A stretch of DNA of 64,000 bases from positions 1,428,501 to 1,492,500 of the forward strand of contig OX637290.1 in the NCBI GenBank assembly GCA_951799445.1, in the 5' to 3' direction. The position numbers were made by a program, and so were the translations under genes. Position 1 is the stretch's first letter; the number at the start of each line of letters is the position of its first letter. Of the stretch, positions 1-10,680 are shown piece after piece. The notes beneath the pieces are model-generated. The model searched no databases. It was not told the origin of the DNA and was given only the letters and a program-made list of their open reading frames with translations. The DNA comes from Pseudisothecium myosuroides (lineage: Eukaryota; Streptophyta; Bryopsida; Hypnales; Lembophyllaceae).

Positions 1-337
1 TAACCCCAATCAATTTACAACTTTTCAAAATCTACTCTACAATTTTTTTAAATGAATTTCTAATGTGATTTTTCCTCCAAGATCTAGTGTATTTGAGGCT
101 CATTTCCAAGAGCCTCAACACTACAAAAAGTCAAGATTGCAATGGGTATCCTTGTACAAAATCTTGAACAAAAAAATCACAATCAATCAATTTCAAAATT
201 GGATTTTTGACACTAAAACTAGACTTCAAAAAAATTCAAAAATATAAATTACTAAAAATAGCAACTTGGTTAGTTTTTATTTAACTTCAAAGTTTTGTTG
301 ACACCAAAATTTGGTGCCTCGGGCATTTAGGGGTTAA
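1..337. mobile_element. Right end of a TTAA-flanked inverted-repeat element (truncated by window)
   Basis: Position 316-337 reads as a terminal repeat ending GGGCATTTAGGGGTTAA, the mirror of the left end TTAACCCCTAAATGCCC found at 19406. The same right end appears at 20971-20992 in the second copy. The left end lies outside the window. No transposase frame is visible. Confidence 0.6.
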
Positions 338-999
338 GAGCACCTTGATCCGTAACAACCTTAGATTCAATACAACATCTCACTACAAGAGGTCCTAGAT
401 CCTTTCAAAAGATGGACAACTGCGTATCTACAGCCAAAATCGCACCCTACCTAACTCTGCCATCAACACTTTATGTACATCTCAAAAATAAATATGAACA
501 TTTGTTGAAGAAACAATTTTAGAAAATGTACCAAGAAAAACTTTGACCTTTTGTTACTTTTGCATACATAATCCAAATCTTATGTTCTTCAATGCATTGA
601 AATCTCCTTTCACTTGCCAACAAGAAAATAAGAAAATTTGACAAATATAATAATAATAATTAAAACTATCATACCTTAAATCAAGTTGTTTGTTTTATTT
701 GATACGGTGAGATCTCTAAGCCCATGGGGCCCCAATTGCATTTTGGGTACCATTGGAAAGCTCTCTACAAGGAGGGGTGCACAGGCTTTGCTTCATGGCG
801 TTTGAACCTATGATGTGAAAGTTATTGAATTTCAAAAAAATTAAAAAAATTACTTTTATTTTTATTTTTATTGTAGCAACAGCATAGGGCACACTAATAA
901 AAACGAAGTCATAGGAGCAAAAAGTGATGGTTTGGGATACCCACCTTAGAGCATCTCTATTCTTTCCCTGAAAGGATCCTGCGATGGTGTACGTATTGT

Positions 1000-1180
1000 G
1001 AGCATGGGCAAGTTTTCATCCCCCACTACGACCGCCCAATTTGGCCTTGTTACCTTAACCATGGGAAAACAAGCAGTGGAAGTGGAGGTATATTGTAAGC
1101 CCAGGCAAATTTTTGTCCCCCATTGCAACCGCCCAATTTGGCCTTGTTACCCCGGCCATGGAAAAACAACCAGTGGAACT
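1000..1180. repeat. Two-unit tandem duplication (period about 97)
   Basis: Two similar units start near 1000 and 1096; both carry CCGCCCAATTTGGCCTTGTT followed by a CCATGG context. The block is absent from the homologous place at about 21688, so it is an insertion or local duplication specific to this copy of the dispersed repeat. Confidence 0.7.
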
Positions 1181-1492
1181 GCAATCCTTCGGAGTTTGCT
1201 CACTTCTCCCGTTCCCTAGATTATTGTGAGAGAATTCTTGTCGTGACTTGTTTGCACACTTGATTTGTTATCGGTGCCAAGCAGTGAACAGTACCACACA
1301 GTCAACAATGTCAGATTATGAATTGATAGACTTGAAATTGAGAACAAATACAAAAATTTGACAGTTTTTCCAACGCTTGAGGACAAGTATGGCTGGGGAA
1401 GTATTGCAGTACAAATCACTTTTTCAGTTGGAAAAATCCCGATAGGGAGTTCTCCATGTTGATTTTTTAAAGCAAGAGTGGAGAGGCTCTTA

Positions 1493-1746
1493 AAGTAACT
1501 ACACCTTAAATCGCATTGTTAAGCAATTCAGCATGAGTTCAACATGGTTTTCACTATTATATTGAAAAAATAAATTGTGGGGTCCCATTGATAGTCAAAA
1601 CAGGAATAAACTACGAATTTTCAAAGTGCTAAAAATCGGTGTACCTAAAAACGATCATAGAGTCATATGAATAATGGGAGTACATTTTAGGCAAGAATAT
1701 CCAGTGTGCGATTTTAGGAAGCGTGAGATTTTAGGTGTAGTTACCT
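1493..1746. mobile_element. Small inverted-repeat element, GTAACTACACC ends (copy 1)
   Basis: The left end AAGTAACTACACCTTAA (1493) is mirrored by TTAGGTGTAGTTACCTT (ending about 1746). A related copy lies at 21966-22247 inside the second copy of the dispersed repeat, and a diverged one may lie in intron 1 of the saposin gene (52957-53197). Size about 250 bases with no coding capacity, as for a MITE. Confidence 0.55.
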
Positions 1747-1930
1747 TACAATAAGTTGTGCCTTGATCATGGAAAGAGTTCCTTGACCAGGAATCATGTT
1801 GCTTGTAGTATTGCCATGTCGCAATACAGACAAGGGAGAATAGTGATTTCTGGTCACAGCCAAAGAATGGTTCCAAGGCACCCTTGCAAACTCATAATCA
1901 TAATGTAGTCCATTTTTGTATACATGGCAA

Positions 1931-3090
1931 TTAGTTATTGGACACAGAGAGGCAGGTTATTTGCCATAATCGGGGCTGCATAAGCAATACAGATACGGGT
2001 GAACGCAAGAAACACCTGCCAATTTTGTTGCGTTTTGAACAATACCCATGTTTTTTTTGGAATACTTTAAAATTAGAAGAATAATTTTTTTTAAATAAAA
2101 AAAATATGGCTAATGTATACACCTTTAAGATGAAGGTAACTACCAAAGGAAATGCATAGAAAAATTCTCTAAACATGAGAACTAGAAATGTACCAAATCT
2201 CAAGAAAATGGATACTTTGAAGTTTTAATTAGTTAAAAATAGGAAAAAAAATACATTAAATGAAAATTGGCCATTTGTAACAACTCTTTGGAGATGGTCA
2301 TTTACCCAAAAAAATTCCAAAATAATATTTTATATGCTACAAAATGCAAGCAAAAATAAGCGCACCTTGTGGACTTCCTCACGACATACAATCAATTATT
2401 TATAGAATTTCTTTAGGCAATAGCTGCAAGTCTCCTAGAAGACCATTTTCTCCAAATTTCAATTCAAAGTTCATTTTTTGGGGTACTAAATAGTATAAAA
2501 CCCTCCAAATTGGCAAGTGTGACATAAAATTGGGGGCTATTTTTGGATAATAAATGATTTTTGAAAGTGTGACAAAAAAATTAGGCAAGGTATGTAATAG
2601 TCATGAGTTCTTTACCTATAAATCTTGAGTCGTTTGGAGCCAAAACGCAGAAGTTATGGCCAAAAAACAAATCAGTATGCAAGGTGTGACACAAAATAGT
2701 ACAAGTGTTTCATGCATTCACCCATACCCACCAGGAAGCAAACCTTGGAAATTGTGTTGGTTGGTGGACTTTACTCTAAAGTGATTCTAAAATCATTAAT
2801 AATCTTGAACTAGGCTTAGATCAAAATGATTACACCATAGCAAAGGGGCACCTTCAACAAAAAATAATTAAGAATTTCAAAGCCAAATGATTTCAAAAAT
2901 TAACAAGTCAAGGGAAAATTATTTGTGAAGAAAATTGAATGTTGAGAAAGATACCAATACATTTTGATGCCATCACATATCCACTTAGTAATGGGTGGAG
3001 AGATCTTTTTATAATGAAATTCATTGTCCAAATGTTATGAATCCTCAAAATGTATGAAACAATTTGAAGATGAGAACTTGATTGCTCATT
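1931..3090. other. AT-rich intergenic DNA
   Basis: I see no gene, RNA or clear repeat ends here. ORFs are short (under 95 codons), AT-driven and have no recognisable motif. Confidence 0.6.
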
Positions 3091-3486
3091 GTCAAAACGC
3101 AAAAATTGTGTTCAATTAGAACTTCAGACCTCATTTTTTGGCATAGTAGAATAACTTTAAAAAAAAAATTGAATTAAGAAAAGTAGGTAAATAAAGTTAA
3201 CTTTTTTCTCCAAAAAACATTTGTGATTTTGAGCCCCTAAAAAAAGTCATGGATAAAATTTGGAGAGGATGTTTGAATATGTCAAAGAAAATGTTCTTTC
3301 CAATCCTTCTCTCAATTTTTGTCCATAACTTTTGATTAGAGGCTTGAAATCTCAAATGGATTTTTGAAGATGAAATTTAGATTGATTTCCAAACTTTTCT
3401 TTGTTCAATGTTTTCTGGAAAAAGTTATTCTATTATGCCAAAATGAGGTTTGAAGATTTACATTCAACATAATTCCTGCTTTTGAC

Positions 3487-3703
3487 TTAACCCCTAAAGG
3501 CCCAAAGTCCCCTCGGGGGACACTTGGGATTTCGGGCAGGCTCGTGCGACCTGAAATTTCGACCTGATTTTTTGAAACTTTTTTTGAAGATAGGAAATCA
3601 CATTGACTTTCTAAAATATAATTTTTTTAAAATCAGTGCCCGGGAGCAAAAGTTATGCCACCCGAAGTCAAAAAAGCAATTTGCCGGGCAGAAAAAAAAA
3701 AAA

Positions 3704-3754
<51 letters not shown>

Positions 3755-4437
3755 TTTTAATTTTTTCCTCAAAGATTATGATTTTGTCTACATCTGAAGC
3801 TTTGATTCATTCTATTTGGACTAAAAATGAGAAAGTTATGGACAATCTTGTTTTTTGGGCAATCTAAGTGTCTTCAAAAAACCATTTATAAAATTCATTT
3901 TTGAATGCAATTTTCAAATTTATCAATTTTTTTTTTTTGAAAAGGTTAAGTTTGTTTGCAAGAACAATCCCATCGTTGGGATTATGGTTTTTTAATTCCA
4001 TCTAAGAGCTATTGAAGATTTAGTATTTTGTTCAATTTTGGACCTACTTCTACTTAACAGTTTTTTTATATGTGAAAATCAAGTTTTAACATTCTGAATT
4101 TTTTTTTACCAACTCTCAACTCAAATGTTCAACATAAAAAATTTTAACTTTATGGTGTGTAGTACAAAAAAAATCCACAAATGGCCGTCAAAGTCATCTG
4201 AAATTGCAATCCAGAGTTCAAAAAAACTTCTTTTTCCAACTTCAAATGCTAATATCTTCCAATCCGTACGGTCAAACTTCATGAAAATTTTACCACATGA
4301 TCTAAGGCAAGTGAAGTACAAGATCCTACGGTTAGATTCTAAGGAAAAAAAAAATTGATTTAAGGAGTGATCGCAACAGAAATGGCAGTTTTCAATGGTT
4401 TCAGAGCTAGAAAATGCCTTGGGCCTTTCGGAGTTAA
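3487..4437. mobile_element. TTAA-flanked non-autonomous element, copy A (951 bp)
   Basis: Ends are TTAACCCCTAAAGGCCCAAAG at the left and CTTGGGCCTTTCGGAGTTAA at the right, giving imperfect terminal inverted repeats bracketed by TTAA. The surrounding foldback has an unoccupied relative at 31757-31770 (GACTTAACTATGAG), so the site can be read as GAC-TTAA-[element]-TTAA-CTA. The interior has a (TAA)n microsatellite but no transposase-like frame. The TTAA duplication and CCC-starting ends resemble the piggyBac superfamily; that class assignment is inference. It is oriented opposite to copies B, C and D. Confidence 0.8.
3693..3757. repeat. (A)n-(TAA)n microsatellite
   Basis: A run of A followed by about 17 TAA units lies inside TTAA element copy A. 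The asparagine-rich ORF across it (3524-3760) is an artefact of the repeat. Confidence 0.95.
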
Positions 4438-5037
4438 CTAGGTATGAGTGGTTGAGCTTTTACTAATCCTAATTTACATATCCTATATGGATTGTTCTAC
4501 CTTGTACCACCACACGTCTTCTATAAAAAGAATGTCTATATATCTTTGTTGATTCACAACATAAGTGACTATCAAATTTGTGTGAAGTGGTTTCCAAATT
4601 TGTCAATATTCTTGATTTTAATGCTGAAGTTCATTTTGGATTTAATTAATTATTTGGTAAGAAACCTTATTTTTCTAATTAAATAATGATTTGCATCATG
4701 ATTATGTCTGGTAATTGGTCTGCAACCCCTAGTTATGGAAAATAATCCTAGGTTGGTACTTCCATTGCCACTCCCACGGCTTGGTAGATACTAGCCTAGA
4801 GTTATTTTTCATAACCGGGGATTCCACGGCAATTACCAAGTCCATTTCATTAGAAGGCACATGAATCCAAATGCAAGGTCACTACTCCAAAGATCAGATT
4901 GTCATCCACAGTTGAAGGCAACCAATACCGGGTAAGAAGATATGTTGGCACCATCACTAGTAGAAAATTTAGTTTTTCTGTTGTTTTGGTCGCGTTGTTT
5001 TGGACAAAATTTGACAGAAATCTGTTGATTTTTTGCA

Positions 5038-5634
5038 TTAACCCCTAAAGTCCCAAGGCCATTTTTTTGTCAAAAACTACTCAAAACTGCCATTTCTGCT
5101 GCATTCACCCATGAAAGCAGAAAAAACATTTTTTTTTTGAATCTAACCATAGGATCTTGTACTTCACTTGTTTGAGATCATGTGGTAAAAATTTCATCAA
5201 ATTTGACCGTACAGATGGGAAGATATTAACATTCAAAGCTGGGCAAAAAGTTTTTTTTCAAGAACTATTTAGATTGCCCAAAAAACAAGATTGTCCATAA
5301 CTTTCTCATCACTAGTCCAAATAGAATGAATCAAAGTTTTACATATAGACAAAATTATAATATTTTAAGAAGAAAAAAAAATTTAAAATTATTTTGACTT
5401 TTTGTGGGGTTTTTTGGGCTGCCTGCCGACCTCCATATTTGTCTTTTTGTGCAATAACTTTTGCTTCTGGGCACCGATTGAAATAAAAATTATATTTCCA
5501 AGAAGCTTATGGGTTTCTATAGCTTTACATGAAGTTTTAGAAAATCATGATAAATTGTAAGACCATGTGAGCCTACCCGAAGTTGCATTTTGGCCCCCGT
5601 AGGGCCTATGGGACATTGGGACTTTAGGGGTTAA
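5038..5634. mobile_element. TTAA-flanked non-autonomous element, copy B (597 bp)
   Basis: The element begins TTAACCCCTAAAGTCCCAAGG and ends CATTGGGACTTTAGGGGTTAA, so the inverted ends are nearly perfect. Flanks are gca-TTAA and TTAA-tca. Interior words (AAAACTGCCATTTCTGCTGC near the left end; GGGCACCGATTGAAATAAAA near the right) are shared with copies C and D, but about 350 bases of the middle are missing compared with them, so this is an internal-deletion derivative. Confidence 0.8.
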
Positions 5635-6532
5635 TCACCATTAATTGAAATTGAGCATACTTATTATTTGATATTCATAATTAGGCAATCAATTTTATGT
5701 ATAGGTCTCTAAATTAGAAAAGAAAACTTGACTCCTCATGTTGCTTGCTATGGTGTCTTTCAATTGCCTCTAAATATACCATAGCTTAAGGTCACCTTTG
5801 GCAAAAAATAATAAAAAAATTTGAAGCTGTCTAGTTACGGTAATTAATAAACTACTTTGATGAATTCAAGAAACTTTGAACGTAAAGAATGTCAAAATGT
5901 TGGAAAAGCTATGTCATGACATGTCTACATTTCTAAATTCATTTCTCTAACTATACAACAAAATAGGGACATTATGAATTCATTAAAAGCCATGACTATC
6001 ATTGACTTTCCTATGCAATGAAGAAGAACATTTAACGTCCAAGATTATTTGAAGGATTGCTGAAAGCTAAGAAAAAATATTTAAGAATTGCCAAAAAACT
6101 TTGAAACCAACCCTTCCAATTATAAATAATTATTTGGCAAAAATTGAGCCCAAGGTGACTTAAGGTGACCTCAGGCTGCGCTGGTACATGGCAATACTGT
6201 CCAAGTTGACGGCTCACATAACGTGGGCAGTTGGGCACATACTGTAAGTTACATTATCGTAGGGTCTTGGAAATGAATGGTTTGGGTACTCGCAGCCGCA
6301 GATCACCACCAACTTGGTCATGAGGTTTCCACCCTCACAAGTTAGAGCATCTGTAGTGGCTTGGCAAACGTGATGGTATCAGCACTGCCGGCCTAGTGCC
6401 AAGTGATTTGGAAAAAAACATGCCCTCCTATGCATCCGTGACAGGGCCTTCACTTCCACGACCTTGGTATGCGACCGCTCAAATTAGCAAATTTGTAAAA
6501 TGTGAAGGGCCTGCAAGTTGGCTCCCGGTAAG
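5635..6532. other. Intergenic DNA without a recognised feature
   Basis: AT-rich at first, with a moderately GC-richer part near 6160-6520. No coding frame, RNA or repeat end was recognised. Confidence 0.5.
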
Positions 6533-6830
6533 GTAGGAGGCTCATAAACTGACCGGGCTGTAAAATTGATCATGGCATAGAGGTACATTTTGTTTTCTTC
6601 CATGTACCAATAGTGTACATTTCAAGGGGTGGTTGCTTTTAGTGACCATTGCATTTCAACTTCAAAATTTCATAACTAATTCTACAAAGGTCCAAAAAAC
6701 ATGAAATAACTTGAATTAGATGCAAATTCCATTTTTCTTCCTATTGAAATTTACTAAAAATTGTTTCAAGGAGTTTAGCTTCCCCTAAATGGCAAACAGC
6801 TCTTAAATGGTTGGTTTATGAGCCTCCTAC
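6533..6830. mobile_element. Inverted-repeat element, GTAGGAGGCTCATAAAC ends (about 298 bp)
   Basis: The left end GTAGGAGGCTCATAAAC (6533) is mirrored by GGTTTATGAGCCTCCTAC (6813-6830). The interior from 6571 to about 6800 matches 51066-51289 in direct orientation (catggcatagaggtacattt, aaaggtccaaaaaa), so this is a repeated family. There is no coding potential. It looks like a MITE of unknown superfamily. Confidence 0.6.
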
Positions 6831-7039
6831 TTTAGAAATAATCATTATTGTAAACCCTTTTCCGCACTATCAGTGTGCCAAACAACTCAACCTTCCCTTA
6901 TTTCCATGAAAAATCTTTTTTTAATATGGATTCTATTTTTTTTTCTTTTTATAATGTGATAAAGTCCATTTGACGTTTGGATTGCCGGCTTTGCATTTGG
7001 ACCAATTTGTTGTAAAAACAACCCGGCACTATGCGGGCC

Positions 7040-7600
7040 TTGTGGAATGTCCCTGCATTTGCCCATACAGGGATTCTTCAAATAGCCACCACAGCAGATG
7101 CTCTTATATCAGAATTCAAGGTTCGATCGATCTTAGTAAGTCGAACAACAGAGATCAGATTGTCATTACTTTCAGCTAGAGTTGTGGGCAACAATGGAGC
7201 AGAAGTAGAGAGCAGGTACTACAACAGCAAAAGATCTAGAAATTTGCCGGTTGATCGAATTGGGCATGATCGACGAGTCCTCTTCGTCTTCGGGAACGTC
7301 AGTAACCGGATTTGCGCCTTCGATCAGAGGTGCACGGATCGATGGGTTGGGAGCGTTGTGCGTATACATGCCGCTCACATTTACGTTAGGCGGTCCTGCA
7401 GGTTTTTTGAAGGACTGCGAACTCACGTGCATGTTTTCTGGCTTGCTTGTTCCTCTACGGAAATATCAGAAGTTTCCCAGATCGTAGCTTTTGATCCCGG
7501 AAGTAGGCAGAGGGGATCATGGAAATTATCGTTAGCGGCAGAGATAGAGAGAATCAGGGACACAAAGTTTCTATTGGCATGGTAAGACTACTGTAAACCG
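7040..7600. other. GC-richer segment before the lectin kinase; possible leader or gene remnant
   Basis: Base composition changes sharply from the flanking AT-rich DNA. Open frames exist on both strands: 184 codons on + (7031-7585), and on - at 7172-7432 a frame with the acidic stretch DVPEDEEDSS. None matches a family I know, and mutually antisense open frames are expected in GC-richer DNA. It may be the 5' leader and promoter of the kinase gene or a decayed gene. I do not call a CDS here. Confidence 0.3.
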
Positions 7601-7726
7601 GTATTGGATGGCAATCCGGGACCAGAAATAATCACCCTACCGTGCTAAGAGCGGAGGCCCTGGGGGTGTCATGGGAGCAACGTACGTTGAGATCATTCAT
7701 CACAATTGCAACTAGTGACTAATTCA

Positions 7727-10177
7727 ATGTTGTCAACAACGGCTGTTCTACGTCTCATCGTCCTGTTTGTGTTCCATAACCCGATTGCAACTGCAGACAC
7801 GCGAATCACCTTCAACAACTTCTCGCCTCATGACGATTTCTTCACACTTGGAGATGTGGCGTACGACCCCGACCATCGTTCCTACATCCTCAACGCAGGT
7901 GCCAGGACGCTTGCTTCCAGAGGGTCTTGTGGATTGCTGCGGTATGGAAAAAAGGTCCACATTCAGAATGTAGCAACTGGGAGAGTGGCTTCCTTCAGCT
8001 CCTCTTTCTCCTTCACATTCACCACGCACGGTGAGCCATGGGACAACATGAGCAACACCTTGGATGGGAGCGGAATCGTTTTTGCCTTTTCCCCGAACGA
8101 ACCCATGGCTACCCTGCAGGATACATTCTCCCATTTGGCCCAGTTCGGTTCATGCAAGACACCTCGACATGAAAACGTTCGAATGACTCCTCCATCCTTT
8201 GCAATCGAATTTGACACAGATTACAATCCAAGTCGCGACAGGGAGCCCAGCAACAACTTCATCAGGGTTTCCAGAAACGTTGAATATGATTATGATCTGG
8301 AAGCATACACTCACAACCTTTGTGGAAATGACACGCATTGCTCGTATTTTTCCAATGGGAGAATTTTCACTGCTTGGATTGATTTCAATAGCTCATCCAA
8401 GACTCTGGAATTCAGAATGGCCAAAGGATTAATTCCCAAGCCCGTCCAGCCTCTGCTGCTCGTTTCCAATTACATATTTCCGAAATTAAACGGAGATGAG
8501 GTCGTGATCATGTTCTGGGGAGGCTCAGATGTCAACCATTTGGAAGTGCATGAGCTCTTGTCCTGGAGCTTCTTCAGCACGGGGATATCAGAGTCTAAGT
8601 TCCAACGGATACTTCAATATTTGAAGTCCCAAACGGGGTGGGTTGGTGTCACTTCAGGAGTTGTATTTGGAACGCTTGCTGCCTTGCTGATTCTCCGGTT
8701 CGTCTTTTCATCATCCACCAGTTACACTGCTTTGGGTTATTCCACAGGACCACGTGTCTTCTCGTATAATGAGCTCCGCAAGGCAACGGACAACTTTGAT
8801 GAAAGAAGTGTGCTTGGACGTGGCGGATCTGGAGTTGTTTACAAAGGCTCTTTGGAAGGTGAGAGGAGTGTTTTTCAGGTCGACATTCCAGTAATTTTTG
8901 GGCATCAATCATGGTTTGCACTAAGTAGTCAATCATGGGTGGACTCCGGGACTTGTGGGTGTTCGTTGGTTGATAGTGTTGTGAAACTTGCATCTCATAA
9001 TAGTCCTAAACAACAACAAAAGCTCCTTCTTAAGAGGACATGTAGATCTATTCATAAATTGCACTCATAAATGTGAGTAGTCATGTTATCTCTTTATACA
9101 CAATCTTCATAAGATGTTTCTATGCAATTGGAAAAAGTTTAATTCCATTTAATGTTGTTGAAATCCATGCTTGACCCAGGTGGTGGTATTCTAGTTGCTG
9201 TGAAACAAATCAACATATCAAACTCTATACAAGCTGAAGCCCTTTTTCATGCTGAAGTGGAAAGTCTAGGCCAAATTCGACATCGAAATGTGGTGAAGTT
9301 GCAAGGATGGTGTCAAGAGAAAGGCAAATTGTTGTTGGTGTATGAATACTTGTCCAATGGAACTCTCTATGATTGGCTTTACAAGAACCGTAGCCAAGAG
9401 GTTCTATCGTTGAAAATGCGGCATACCATTCTTGAAGAAGTGGGTGCAGCCCTAAAATACTTGCATGAAGATTGCTTGAGTTGTATTTTGCACCGCGACA
9501 TCAAGTCTAGTAATGTGTTATTGGACGCAAATTTCAATGCCTATGTTGGAGACTTTGGGCTTGCTCGTTTGATGGACCCCCACAAACTAGAGAAGACTAC
9601 TTTGGCAGCAGGCACACTAGGCTACATGGCTCCTGAGTTGCCATACACAGGCAAAGCCACAAAAGAATCAGATGTGTACAGTTTTGGCATCTTGGTGTTG
9701 GAAGTGGTGTGTGGAAGACGCCCCTTGGATTTGCATACCGTGGAGCCTGAAGATCTTGTGTTATTGATTGCGGTTTGGCGTGTGTATGAAGTTGGGTCAC
9801 TCTTTAGTATGGTAGATCCAAGAATGCTTGAGACACCTCAACCATCAAGTGAATCTGGACATTTGAATTGTAACAATACCCTTGGATCCATAGTTGCAGA
9901 TGTGGACTTGGAAATCGAAATGGCAATAATTGTGAGTTTACTTCAATTAGGGCTCTTTTGTTGCCTTCCCAATCCCAAGGCTCGACCTTCTATGGGAGAA
10001 GTAAATAGACTATTGCAACAGATTCGAGACATAGGAAATGAATCTTCTATCAGGACGATTCTCATACCATCATTGCCATCGACCAAGCCCCTTGGACTTT
10101 ATAGTTCATTAGAGTTCTCACATGATAGCTCTATCCGGAGCACTTCAGTGGGACCTTCTCCTACTTCGTTGGTGTAA
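7727..10177 (+). CDS. L-type lectin-domain receptor-like kinase
   Basis: Exons 7727-8858 and 9180-10177; the phase-1 junction restores a Gly-rich loop followed by VAVK. The 709-residue product starts at the first ATG of the frame and has a hydrophobic signal peptide (about 1-24). A legume-lectin ectodomain (about 25-290) includes the metal-site stretch FAIEFDTDYN. One membrane helix (about 304-327) follows. The kinase domain has the P-loop GRGGSGVVYKG, the VAVK lysine, HRDIKSSNVLLD (about 480), DFGLARL (about 501) and APE with SDVYSFG. All catalytic residues are present, so it should be an active RD kinase on the plasma membrane sensing extracellular ligands. The family is known for immune and stress perception; the ligand here is unknown. 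The intron between P-loop and lysine is notable because many flowering-plant members have none. A 321-base intron is the only gap; there is no stop or frameshift. Confidence 0.93.
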
Positions 10178-10680
10178 TTTTCTTTTAAATGATCTTATTA
10201 CATGAAGGCCATAGTAATGGTGATTGGCACCAAGTAGTTTTTTACTGCAAGGGCATATTCATTAGAAGAGAGTTGAGGACAAGGGAGGACCGCAAGTTAT
10301 CTTGAATTCCCGGACTGTGGGAACTCTTCACACCAACAATCTGACGTGGTCGAGAGAATGACACGCTAGAATTTTATTTTATTTTTTAATTTTTTTTCAC
10401 TTATATATATTTATTTCAATTTTTTTTTTAATTTTGAAAAAAAAATTTGACAGCGTTATTTCTGGTTCAAAATAGGGGAATAGGCAAGGAGATTAGGCTT
10501 GAAACTGCCCTCCCTTGCCCTCAAATCTCCCGTAATGTATTTGCCTTTTTACACTAGATCTTAGCTTGATCCCAAATTGGTCCAATGTACCATTCAATGT
10601 GACGTTCGATTCACATGATTTTGGTTTTTTCAACATGGTATATTGTAGCTTCTATAGTTTTTAATCTATGTATCCAAACC
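10178..10680. other. 3' flank of the lectin kinase gene
   Basis: This should hold the 3' UTR and polyadenylation region. It becomes AT-rich after about 10370. No further gene is seen. Confidence 0.5.

Larger units (their letters stand above)
1..1930. repeat. Left copy of a 1.9-kb dispersed direct repeat
   Basis: This stretch aligns by eye with 20646-22360 in the same orientation, with scattered substitutions and small indels, and it continues beyond the left window edge. It holds no convincing gene; short ORFs inside it are not conserved as frames between the copies. Differences between copies: this copy has a roughly 200-base insertion (979-1175) consisting of two tandem units, and a short AAT run (about 645-662) that is longer in the other copy. 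It could be a mobile element of unknown class or a segmental duplication; I cannot decide which because no ends with target duplication are visible. Confidence 0.8.
3092..4560. mobile_element. Foldback element interrupted by a TTAA element
   Basis: An inverted repeat runs from about 3092 to 3480: the left arm (cagacctcatttt..ggcatagtagaataact) is mirrored near 3421-3455. It is a diverged relative of the longer foldback at 31249-31860. The right arm continues after the inserted element, at 4438-4560 (ggattgttctacc, ccaccacacgtc), matching 31811-31840. The foldback was therefore present first and was later split at a TTAA by the 3487-4437 element. Confidence 0.7.

Noticed and set aside
3524..3760. 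78-codon + ORF ending in polyasparagine
   Set aside because: It is the translation of a TTAA element end running into an (A)n-(TAA)n microsatellite.
7031..7585. 184-codon + ORF before the lectin kinase
   Set aside because: No motif, an equally open minus-strand frame overlaps it, and the codon pattern is not convincing. Described as a composition island only.
7706..7726. Upstream start of the lectin kinase frame at 7706
   Set aside because: The codon there is TTG. The first ATG at 7727 gives a normal signal peptide.
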